Notes under the pieces: model-generated
Told to the model about the DNA's origin: nothing
The model's database searches: none
The model's input: only the letters and a program-made list of their open reading frames with translations
Made by a program: the position numbers and the translations under genes
In this document: positions 8,327-15,634 of the stretch, in pieces
Layout of the letters: the number at the start of each line of letters is the position of its first letter
Numbering within the stretch: position 1 is the first letter of the stretch
Assembly: GCA_020558355.1 (NCBI GenBank)
Contig: JAJCKG010000009.1
Span: 62,001 to 126,000 of the forward strand
Length of the DNA: 64,000 nucleotides
Direction: 5' to 3'
DNA from: a bacterium 210820-DFI.6.37
GTDB taxonomy: Bacteria > Bacillota > Clostridia > Peptostreptococcales > Anaerovoracaceae

Positions 8327-8377
8327 GATGTATAAATTTAGCCCTTGTAATGGTTAAGAAAATTAAAGGATAATATC

Positions 8378-8406
8378 TTGAAAAGATTGCCGTGGTTTGC
8401 TAGAAT
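8378..8406 (+). promoter_or_regulatory. Promoter of the cobalamin operon
   Basis: TTGAAA at 8378-8383, 17-base spacer, TAGAAT at 8401-8406, placed about 20 bases before the cobalamin riboswitch. No terminator is seen between the PylSc homologue and this promoter, so some read-through from upstream is possible. Confidence 0.65.
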
Positions 8407-8420
8407 GAATCTGTATAATT

Positions 8421-8591
8421 CAATAGTCCCCAGGTGTCTGGCAGCCTTCTGCCGGAAGAATAGGGAAGACGGGTGAAAATCCCGCGCGGTCACGCCGCTG
8501 TAAAGGAGCAGCAGCATCCATTTTGTATCACTGTAAAAACGGGAAGATCCGGATGCTGTGAAGATGCCTGAGCCAGAAGACCTGCCTGTGG
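8421..8591 (+). promoter_or_regulatory. Cobalamin (adenosylcobalamin) riboswitch
   Basis: The conserved landmarks appear in order: CAGGTGTCTGG at the 5' side, GGGAAGACGGGTGAAAATCC (8463-8482), the B12-box-like GTCACGCCGCTGTAA (8489-8503), and GATGCCTGAGCCAGAAGACC (8563-8582) followed by a CCTGCCTGT 3' side that pairs with the start. Family knowledge: adenosylcobalamin binding represses downstream biosynthesis genes. Its position between promoter and cbiK and the adjoining terminator indicate transcriptional control of the whole cobalamin operon. Confidence 0.95.
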
Positions 8592-8622
8592 AACGTACGC
8601 ATTTTCTTACGGACGATGGGAA

Positions 8623-8689
8623 AGTGTAAAAAGGATGCCGTTTTTCTTTGGCTTACACTATTCTGAAAATCCAGAATAGTTATTTTTTT
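8623..8689 (+). terminator. Riboswitch expression platform: antiterminator and intrinsic terminator
   Basis: Terminator: ACTATTCTG (8657-8665), loop AAAATC, CAGAATAGT (8672-8680), then a run of seven T. An upstream AGTGTAA (8623-8629) is complementary to TTACACT (8653-8659), which overlaps the 5' arm of the terminator, so the two helices exclude each other. This gives the expected on/off switch between riboswitch and cbiK. Confidence 0.85.
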
Positions 8690-8732
8690 GCCGGGGAAAA
8701 CGCCGGTTATAGAGGAAGAAAGGAAAGCAAAC

Positions 8733-9518
8733 ATGCGGGAGTCACAGGCGATTCTTGTGGTCAGCTTTGGAACCAGTCATAAAGAAACAAGGGAAAAGAC
8801 CATCGAGGCAATTGAACAGGAGATCAGGGATCGTTTTCCCGCCTGGGAAGTTCGTAGGGCCTTTACCAGCAGCGTAATTCTTCGTGTGCTGAAGCGGCGG
8901 GACGGCGTCCATATAGACAATGTGGCAGAGGCGATGGAGGGACTGAGGAGAGATGGATTTACCCATGTGGTAATCCAGCCTACCCATGTTCTAAGCGGTC
9001 AGGAATACGATAAAATGAAAGCTCAGGCGATGGAGTTTCACGGCAGCTTTCAGAGCATAGCAGTGGGAACGCCTTTACTGACGGAAAGCGGGGATTATGA
9101 AGATGTCTGCCGGGGGATCATGAGACAGTTTCCCAGACTTTCTGAGAAAGAAGCTCTGGTGCTGATGGGACATGGCACCGAACATTTTGCTGATTCAGCC
9201 TATGGAGCGATCAACTACCGGTTCAGGGAGCTGGGCTATGACAATGTTTTCGTGGGCACAGTAGAAGGCTATCCGGATCTGGGAGCCATTTTAAAGCAGG
9301 TAAAGGAATACGGGCCGGAAAAGGTGTATCTGATGCCGCTGATGGTGGTTGCGGGAGATCATGCGGTAAACGATATGGCAAGCGATCAGGAGAGCTCCTG
9401 GAAATCTGTTTTTCAAAGAGAAGGCTTCCAGGTGGACTGCGTTCTGAAGGGCCTGGGAGAATTGAAGGAAATAAGAGATATCTATGTCAGGCACGCGCGA
9501 AAGGCTATGGAAAAATAA
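8733..9518 (+). CDS. cbiK: Sirohydrochlorin cobaltochelatase CbiK
   Basis: 261 residues. Inserts Co2+ into sirohydrochlorin, the entry step of the anaerobic cobalamin pathway. The metal-site residues are visible: His147 in MGHGTEHF and His210 in VVAGDHAVND, with a Glu in GTVEGYPD between them. The N-terminal LVVSFGTSH is the family's opening strand. The ATG at 8733 was chosen because AGGAAAG precedes it and homologues begin with this strand; an earlier in-frame ATG at 8688 would fall in the terminator's T-run. First gene after the riboswitch; cbiD starts two bases after its stop. No signal peptide, so cytoplasmic. Confidence 0.93.
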   Translation: MRESQAILVVSFGTSHKETREKTIEAIEQEIRDRFPAWEVRRAFTSSVILRVLKRRDGVHIDNVAEAMEGLRRDGFTHVVIQPTHVLSGQEYDKMKAQAMEFHGSFQSIAVGTPLLTESGDYEDVCRGIMRQFPRLSEKEALVLMGHGTEHFADSAYGAINYRFRELGYDNVFVGTVEGYPDLGAILKQVKEYGPEKVYLMPLMVVAGDHAVNDMASDQESSWKSVFQREGFQVDCVLKGLGELKEIRDIYVRHARKAMEK

Positions 9519-9520
9519 CC

Positions 9521-10684
9521 ATGGAAAGCTATGTAGAAAGAGATCATAAACGGTTGAGGCGGGGATTTACAACAGGTACCTGCGCGGCGGCGGCCGCGTG
9601 CGGCGCGGCGCAGGCGCTGCTTTCAGAAGGAAAAGAGCGTCCCGCGGAAATACGGATCCTGACACCGAAAAAAATTGAAGTACGGATCCCTGTAGAAGAG
9701 CTCCGGCTGACACAAAGCAGCGTTTTCTGTTCTGTAAAAAAGGACAGCGGCGACGATCCGGATGTGACCAATGGGACCCTGGTCTGCGCCACTGTAAAAA
9801 AGGAGCCGGGAAGCGCCGGCAAGATCCTTATTGATGGAGGAAAGGGCGTAGGCCGGGTGACAAAACCGGGACTTGCCTGCAAAGTAGGTGAAGCGGCCAT
9901 CAATCCGGTGCCCCGTAAGATGATCGAAAATGAAGTTGGAAGGGTCATGGAACGATACGGATACGGCGGCAGTCTGAAGGTGATCATATCCATTCCGGAG
10001 GGAGAGCGGCTGGCGGAAAAAACCTTCAATCCAAAGCTGGGGATCAAAGGCGGAATCTCTGTGCTGGGGACCAGCGGGATTGTTGAACCCATGAGTGAGC
10101 AGGCTCTCATTGATACGATTAAAGTGGAGCTGAGGGTAGCGCGCGCCGCGGGGGCGGAATATCTGGTTCTCACTCCTGGGAACTATGGAGAGCGATTCCT
10201 TCAGGAAACAAAAGCCATCAGCGGCGTCACCTATGTAAAGTGCAGTAACTTTATCGGAGACGCTCTGGATTATGTAAAGGAGCTGGAATTTAAAGGGGTG
10301 CTCCTGGTAGGGCATATCGGGAAGCTGGTAAAGGTGGCTTCCGGCGCTATGAACACCCATTCCAGATATGGAGATAAGCGGATGGAAACGCTGTCCGCGT
10401 ATCTGCGTCAGCTGGGCGGCGACCCGGAGCCTCTGATGGACTGTGTTACCACAGAAGACGCCATTGCGGTAATAAGGCGGCGGGAGCCGGAGCTGGAAGA
10501 AAAGCTGTGGGCTTCTGTCCTAAAAGGGATCCAGATCCATATGCGGCAGCGGGTTTCCGGGGCCGTCCGGACTGAGGCGATGATCTATTCCAATGAGTAC
10601 GGGTATTTGGGAGAGACCCCGGGGACAGGAGATTTTCTTCTCCGGGCCGGAAAAAAATTTGAGGGAGCGGAAATAAAGGAGTAA
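9521..10684 (+). CDS. cbiD: Cobalt-precorrin-5B C1-methyltransferase CbiD
   Basis: 387 residues, typical length. Methylates C-1 of the cobalt-corrin ring in the anaerobic pathway using S-adenosylmethionine. The N-terminal RRGFTTGTCAAAAA motif and internal DGGKGVGRVTKPGL are hallmark CbiD sequences, as is GHIGKLVKVASGAMNTHS in the C-terminal half. It lies two bases after cbiK and six before cbiF, clearly in the same operon. GC content here is visibly higher than in the transporter/PylSc genes upstream. Confidence 0.95.
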   Translation: MESYVERDHKRLRRGFTTGTCAAAAACGAAQALLSEGKERPAEIRILTPKKIEVRIPVEELRLTQSSVFCSVKKDSGDDPDVTNGTLVCATVKKEPGSAGKILIDGGKGVGRVTKPGLACKVGEAAINPVPRKMIENEVGRVMERYGYGGSLKVIISIPEGERLAEKTFNPKLGIKGGISVLGTSGIVEPMSEQALIDTIKVELRVARAAGAEYLVLTPGNYGERFLQETKAISGVTYVKCSNFIGDALDYVKELEFKGVLLVGHIGKLVKVASGAMNTHSRYGDKRMETLSAYLRQLGGDPEPLMDCVTTEDAIAVIRRREPELEEKLWASVLKGIQIHMRQRVSGAVRTEAMIYSNEYGYLGETPGTGDFLLRAGKKFEGAEIKE

Positions 10685-10689
10685 AGGTT

Positions 10690-11445
10690 ATGGTATATTT
10701 TGTAGGAGCGGGACCGGGAGCGACGGACCTGATTACAGTAAGAGGACAGGAACTGCTGAAGCGGGCGGATGTGATCATATATGCCGGCTCTCTGGTAAAC
10801 AAAGAGCATCTGGCGCTGGCAAAGGAAGACTGCAGGATCTATAACAGCGCGTCTATGACTCTGGAAGAGGTTATCGATGTAATGAAAGACGCTGAACAGC
10901 AGGAAAAAATGACGGTGCGTCTTCATACGGGAGATCCCAGCATTTACGGAGCTATTCGGGAGCAGATGGATCTTTTAAATGACGCGGGAGTCTCTTACGA
11001 AGTGGTGCCGGGCGTCAGCTCCTTCTGCGGGGCCGCAGCGGCGCTGAAAGCGGAGTATACACTTCCGGATGTTTCTCAGACAGTCATTATTACCAGAATG
11101 GCAGGAAGGACGCCGGTTCCTGAGAAAGAGGAAATGTCTCTGCTGGCTTCGCATCAGGCTACAATGGCGATTTTCCTCAGTACAGGCCTTTTGGACTCTC
11201 TGAAAGAACGCCTTCTCGCGGGAGGCTATCAAGAGGATACGCCCGCTGCCATCGTATATAAGGCCACCTGGCCGGAGGAAAAAGTCTTTTACGGAACAGT
11301 AGGGACCCTTCCGCGGCTGGCTGAAGAAAATAAGATTACCAAAACAGCGCTGATTCTGGTAGGAGAATTCCTGGGTGATGATTACGCTCGCTCAAAGCTG
11401 TACGATCCGTCCTTTACCCATGAATTCAGGGAGGCTTCTGAATAA
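10690..11445 (+). CDS. cbiF: Cobalt-precorrin-4 C11-methyltransferase CbiF
   Basis: 251 residues of the tetrapyrrole methylase fold. The SAM-binding opening VYFVGAGPGATDLIT, the IYAGSLV segment, LHTGDPSIYGAI and VVPGVSS mark it as CbiF/CobM. It transfers a methyl group to C-11 of cobalt-precorrin-4. A ribosome site (AAGGAG) lies in the end of cbiD. Its stop codon overlaps the hemA start by one base. Confidence 0.95.
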   Translation: MVYFVGAGPGATDLITVRGQELLKRADVIIYAGSLVNKEHLALAKEDCRIYNSASMTLEEVIDVMKDAEQQEKMTVRLHTGDPSIYGAIREQMDLLNDAGVSYEVVPGVSSFCGAAAALKAEYTLPDVSQTVIITRMAGRTPVPEKEEMSLLASHQATMAIFLSTGLLDSLKERLLAGGYQEDTPAAIVYKATWPEEKVFYGTVGTLPRLAEENKITKTALILVGEFLGDDYARSKLYDPSFTHEFREASE

Positions 11446-12707
11446 TGGATATTATAATGATCGGGATCGACCATGAAAACGCTTCTATCCAGGAGCGGGA
11501 AGCGTTTGCCTTTACAAAAGCCCAGGCGGGACGGGCTCTGCAAATGTGGGCGCGGGAAGAAAGCTATTGCGGGGTATTGCTTTTATCGACCTGCAATCGG
11601 ACCGAACTGTGGGTCAGCGCGGACAGCGCGCGGGAAGATCCGTTTCTTCAGCTTTGCCGGGCAAAAGGGCTTGATCCGGGGGAATATGAACATCTTCTGG
11701 CGCGGCGCTGCGGAGATGAAGCGGTGATGCACCTGCTTCAGCTGATTTGCGGCCTTAAATCCAGAATCTATGGGGAAGATCAGATCCTTTCTCAGATACG
11801 GGACGCGCTGGAGCTTTCCAGAGCGCATGGCTGCAATGACATCGTCATTGAAAAGCTGTTTCAGACAGCCATTTCAGCGGGAAAACGAGTCAGGACCCAG
11901 GTAAAGCTCCAGAACGCGGACCCTTCCGCGGCCAGGAGCGCTTTGGTTCTTTTGAAGCAACAGCTGGGAGGCCTGCGGGATGTGCCATGCCTTATTATTG
12001 GAAACGGTCAGATGGGAAAGATGACTGCCAATCTGCTGACCGAGGCCGGAGCCAAGGTGACTATGACCCTGAGAAAAAAGCTTCATGTGCAGGAGCCGCG
12101 GGATTCCATTATTCCGGAAGGCTGCCGCATGATCGACTACGATGACCGGGTCAGAGAAGCGGAGCGGTACCGGGCGGTTATCAGCGCTACTTTAAGTCCT
12201 CATTTTACAGTATCAAAGGAACAGCTCAGGGGAAAGCGCTTTCAGAATTCCATATGGATCGATATGGCTGTTCCAAGAGATATTGAACCTGCTGTTGGAG
12301 AAATCCCCGGCATACAGCTTTATGATATGGATCAGCTGGGGGATTCCCATATTGAAGAGAGGACAGAACAGTCTCTGCGGGAGGCCATGGAAATACTGGA
12401 GGAATATCAGCAGGACCTGGAACGGTGGTTCGCTTTCCGAAAGCATATCAATACAGTAAAAGAGATTTCCGGTATGGCGGGAGAGGACGCCTGCAAGCGA
12501 ATGGAAAAGCCGCTGCATCAGGCGGAACGTCAGGGAGCGTTTGAAACAGACTTGTGCGAAAGCATTGAGACCGCTGTAGAAAAGTCCGTTGAAAAAATGC
12601 TCTTTGGTCTTCGGGACACGCTGCCTCCGCATCAGTGGCAGAGCTGTCTTGACGCTTTGAAGCGGTCCGCGCAGAGAGATACTTTGAAAACCGGAAAAGG
12701 AAGATAG
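11445..12707 (+). CDS. hemA: Glutamyl-tRNA reductase
   Basis: 420 residues. Reduces glutamyl-tRNA(Glu) to glutamate-1-semialdehyde, the first committed C5-pathway step. The catalytic Cys50 is in LLSTCNRTE; the NADPH-binding Rossmann motif is IIGNGQMGK near residue 186; a C-terminal helical dimerisation region follows. Finding hemA inside the cobalamin operon places precursor supply under the same cobalamin riboswitch, common in clostridia, where cobalamin is the main tetrapyrrole product. It overlaps cbiF by one base. It ends in TAG. Confidence 0.95.
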   Translation: MDIIMIGIDHENASIQEREAFAFTKAQAGRALQMWAREESYCGVLLLSTCNRTELWVSADSAREDPFLQLCRAKGLDPGEYEHLLARRCGDEAVMHLLQLICGLKSRIYGEDQILSQIRDALELSRAHGCNDIVIEKLFQTAISAGKRVRTQVKLQNADPSAARSALVLLKQQLGGLRDVPCLIIGNGQMGKMTANLLTEAGAKVTMTLRKKLHVQEPRDSIIPEGCRMIDYDDRVREAERYRAVISATLSPHFTVSKEQLRGKRFQNSIWIDMAVPRDIEPAVGEIPGIQLYDMDQLGDSHIEERTEQSLREAMEILEEYQQDLERWFAFRKHINTVKEISGMAGEDACKRMEKPLHQAERQGAFETDLCESIETAVEKSVEKMLFGLRDTLPPHQWQSCLDALKRSAQRDTLKTGKGR

Positions 12708-12716
12708 AGGTAGGAG

Positions 12717-13457
12717 ATGAAGTTATATGTGATCGGCCTGGGACCAGGGGATCTGTCTCAGGCTACAGGAAGAGCCATGGCGGCTTTAGAGGAATGCCAG
12801 GTCATTGCGGGGTATACCGTTTATATCGATCTGATCAAAGAGAAATTCGGACATAAAAAACTGATATCCACACCAATGAAGCAGGAGGTACAGCGGTGCA
12901 GAATAGCGGTGGAAGAAGCCCTGAAAGGACAGACGGTGGGCATGGTCTGCAGCGGTGACGCGGGCGTATACGGAATGGCAGGGCTGATCTACGAAGTGGC
13001 CAGCGAGTACGATCCTGTCGATATTCAGGTGATTCCGGGGATTACAGCGGCCTGCAGCGGCGCTTCGGTCCTGGGAGCGCCGCTGATTCATGACTTTGCT
13101 GTTATCAGTCTCAGCGACCTTCTTACCCCATGGGAAAAGATTGAGCAGCGGCTGGAGCACGCGGCCCGGGCGGATTTTGTCCTGTGTCTTTATAATCCGT
13201 CCAGCAAAAAACGCTGCGATTATCTGCGGAAAGCCTGTGATGTCGTGCTCAATTACAAGGATGGAAGTACCGTCTGCGGAATCGTGAAGAATATCGGAAG
13301 AGAAGGGGAAGAAGCCAGGATCCTTTCTCTGTCACAGCTTCGGGATACTCCGGTGGATATGTTCTCAACTGTGTACATTGGGAATTCCACTACGCGGGAA
13401 ATTCAGGGGAAAATGGTGACCGCCAGAGGATACCGGCTGGGTGACGCGGATGAATAA
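12717..13457 (+). CDS. cbiH: Cobalt-precorrin-3B C17-methyltransferase CbiH
   Basis: 246 residues of the tetrapyrrole methylase fold: LYVIGLGPGDLSQAT at the start, the AGYTVYID segment, CSGDAGVYGMAG and IPGITAACS, all typical of CbiH/CobJ. It methylates C-17 and drives ring contraction in the anaerobic pathway. A strong AGGTAGGAG ribosome site stands just before the ATG. It overlaps the next gene by 8-17 bases depending on which start that gene uses. Confidence 0.94.
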   Translation: MKLYVIGLGPGDLSQATGRAMAALEECQVIAGYTVYIDLIKEKFGHKKLISTPMKQEVQRCRIAVEEALKGQTVGMVCSGDAGVYGMAGLIYEVASEYDPVDIQVIPGITAACSGASVLGAPLIHDFAVISLSDLLTPWEKIEQRLEHAARADFVLCLYNPSSKKRCDYLRKACDVVLNYKDGSTVCGIVKNIGREGEEARILSLSQLRDTPVDMFSTVYIGNSTTREIQGKMVTARGYRLGDADE

Positions 13458-14739
13458 CCTTCTCATTTTTGCGGGAACGACAGAAGGCCGGCTGCTGGCC
13501 GAGGCGGTCAGCAGGCATCCCGCGGAGGGACGCGGGTGTTTTGTCTGTGTAGCTACAGAGTACGGAAAGCACATGCTTCCTGAAGAAGATAAAAACCTTA
13601 CCGTTCTGGCCCGGCGCCTTCTGCCGGAAGAAATGCGGGAACTGATGGAACGGGAGAAAATCAGCAGGGTCATCGATGCGACGCACCCTTACGCGGCCTT
13701 AGCTTCCGCCAATATCCGAACGGCCGCGGATAAAGCAGGGGTTCCCTATACCCGGCTCCTTCGGGAATCGGCTTCTACAGAGGGACATATTGTGGTTCCC
13801 CATGTGAAGGGGGCGGTGGATTTTTTGAAGGCCCATAAGGGGAAAGCGCTGCTGACTACCGGAAGCCGGGACCTGGCCGCTTTTACAGAGATTCAGGATT
13901 TTCAGAACCAGCTTTATCCCAGGATCCTTCCGGCGCCGGAAATGGTGAAAAAAGCCTTTGACCTTGGATTTGACACGGGGCATCTTATCTGTATGCAGGG
14001 GCCCTTTTCTCATGAGATCAATACAGCTATGCTGCGCCAGACCGGAGCGGAGTATCTGGTGACAAAAGAATCGGGAAAGGCGGGCGGCTTCGCGGAGAAG
14101 CTGAGTGCCGCGAAGGAGACAGGCGCAAAGGTTATTATTATAGGAAGGCCCGAAAAAGAAGAGGGGCTGCCGCTGGAAGAGGTAATGCGGCTCTGCGGCA
14201 TTACGGAGGATACCTCCGGGGAGGAAACCTTAAACCCGGATCGGACGTTAAAGGAGAAACAAGAAGGGACAGAGAAAAAAGAAATCTGGTTCCCGCAGTT
14301 TATCAATATCAGCGGAAAAAAGATACTGATTGCGGGCGGGGGAAAAATCGCTTCCAGACGGATCAATACCCTCAGCCTTTTCGACGCGGAGCTTACAGTA
14401 GTAGCTCCGGAGCTGTCGCGGCAGGTTCTGAATCTGGAAGGCCAGGGAGTGCTGATCAGAAAGAGGGCCTTTGAAGAACAGGATCTGGAAGGAATGGATA
14501 TGGTTCTCGCGGCTACGGATGACAGAGAGCTGAATAAAAGAATCGGTATCCTGTGCAGAGAGCGGAATATCCCGGTCAATGTGGCAGATCGAAAGGAAGC
14601 GTGTGACTTTTACTTTCCAGGGATAGTACAAAAGGGAGAGCTGATCATAGGAATTACAGCGGGAGGAAGAAATCACAGCCTGACTGTAAAGGGAAAGAAG
14701 CTCATCGAAGAGGCTCTGGAAAAGGGACTGGAGGAATAG
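13441..14739 (+). CDS. cbiJ: Fusion: cobalt-precorrin-6A reductase (CbiJ) plus precorrin-2 dehydrogenase (Met8/CysG-N) domain
   Basis: 432 residues with two enzymes. Residues 1-250 match CbiJ/CobK (LLIFAGTTEGRLLAE, DATHPYAALAS, TTGSRDLAAF), which reduces cobalt-precorrin-6A. Residues 280-432 match Met8/CysG-N: NISGKKILIAGGGKIASRR (NAD-binding), AATDDRELN, and the DFYFPGIVQKGELIIGI block, which oxidises precorrin-2 to sirohydrochlorin, the CbiK substrate. A 30-residue polar linker joins them. The start may be GTG at 13441, with AGAGGA ten bases before it, or ATG at 13450. Both are inside the end of cbiH. Fusion in one polypeptide makes sense of the absence of a separate siroheme dehydrogenase in the operon. 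Confidence 0.9.
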   Translation: MTRMNNLLIFAGTTEGRLLAEAVSRHPAEGRGCFVCVATEYGKHMLPEEDKNLTVLARRLLPEEMRELMEREKISRVIDATHPYAALASANIRTAADKAGVPYTRLLRESASTEGHIVVPHVKGAVDFLKAHKGKALLTTGSRDLAAFTEIQDFQNQLYPRILPAPEMVKKAFDLGFDTGHLICMQGPFSHEINTAMLRQTGAEYLVTKESGKAGGFAEKLSAAKETGAKVIIIGRPEKEEGLPLEEVMRLCGITEDTSGEETLNPDRTLKEKQEGTEKKEIWFPQFINISGKKILIAGGGKIASRRINTLSLFDAELTVVAPELSRQVLNLEGQGVLIRKRAFEEQDLEGMDMVLAATDDRELNKRIGILCRERNIPVNVADRKEACDFYFPGIVQKGELIIGITAGGRNHSLTVKGKKLIEEALEKGLEE

Positions 14740-14749
14740 GAGCAAAGCC

Positions 14750-15634
14750 ATGAAAAGGAAAAAGATAATTGTAGGCAGCAGGGACAGCAAGCTGGCGGTA
14801 ATTCAGTCGGAGCTGGTAATGGAGCGGATCGCAGCATGCCATCCGGAGCTGGAGCTGGAGCTGGTGACGATGAAAACGACAGGGGATAAGATCCTGGATA
14901 AGACCCTGGATAAAATAGGAGGCAAGGGGCTCTTTGTCAAGGAGCTGGACCGGGCGCTGCAGGCGGGAGACATCCATATTGCTGTTCACAGCCTGAAGGA
15001 TATGCCCATGGAAGTGCCGGAGGATTTGCCGCTTCTGGCGTTTCCCAAGAGAGAGCGGCCCACCGATGTGCTGGTGCTTCCGAAAGGCGCTGATGGATTA
15101 GACCCTTCCAGGCCCATAGGAAGCTCCAGTCCAAGGAGAAACCTGCAGCTTTCCAGGCTCTATCCGGAATTTGAGCAGAAAAGCGTGCGGGGCAATGTGC
15201 AGACCCGTCTCAAAAAGCTGGACTCAGGTGAGTACAGCGGCCTTGTGCTTGCTTACGCGGGGCTGAAACGGCTGGATCTGGAGTGCCGCGTCAGTCGGGA
15301 GTTCACACCGGATGAAATGATCCCGGCGGCAGGTCAGGGGACCATGGTGGTCCAGGGCAGAGCGGGAGGCGATTACAGCTGGCTGGAGTGCGTGGATGAC
15401 AGGAAGGCCAGAGAAGAGGCCCTTGCGGAGCGGGCCTTTGTTACATATCTTGATGGAGGGTGCAGCGCTCCCATTGGAGCCTTTGCCGAGATTTCAGGTG
15501 AGGAAATTCTGATTCGGGGCCTGTACTGCCAGGAGGATACCGGCGCGTACCGGACAGGAAGCATCCGCGGAGCGAGACAGGAAGGGGAAGCTCTGGGAGT
15601 AGCTCTTGCAAAACAGCTGAAGGGAGAAGCGTAG
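14750..15634 (+). CDS. hemC: Hydroxymethylbilane synthase (porphobilinogen deaminase)
   Basis: 294 residues. Polymerises four porphobilinogens into hydroxymethylbilane. The opening IIVGSRDSKLAVIQ, TTGDKILD, HSLKDMP and GSSSPRR blocks are standard, and the dipyrromethane-cofactor Cys lies in LDGGCSAPIGA. Its stop codon is TAG immediately followed, in frame and with no gap, by the ATG of the cobA-hemD gene, so termination and re-initiation are directly abutted. AGGAG is present before its own start. Confidence 0.95.
   Translation: MKRKKIIVGSRDSKLAVIQSELVMERIAACHPELELELVTMKTTGDKILDKTLDKIGGKGLFVKELDRALQAGDIHIAVHSLKDMPMEVPEDLPLLAFPKRERPTDVLVLPKGADGLDPSRPIGSSSPRRNLQLSRLYPEFEQKSVRGNVQTRLKKLDSGEYSGLVLAYAGLKRLDLECRVSREFTPDEMIPAAGQGTMVVQGRAGGDYSWLECVDDRKAREEALAERAFVTYLDGGCSAPIGAFAEISGEEILIRGLYCQEDTGAYRTGSIRGARQEGEALGVALAKQLKGEA

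Noticed and set aside
7193..8421. tRNA-Pyl gene next to the PylSc homologue
   Set aside because: I searched by eye for a cloverleaf with a CUA anticodon in all gaps around the cluster and found none. It could lie upstream of base 1.
9544..10360. Overlapping minus-strand ORFs opposite cbiD
   Set aside because: High-GC third positions of cbiD leave open antisense frames; the translations are low-complexity.
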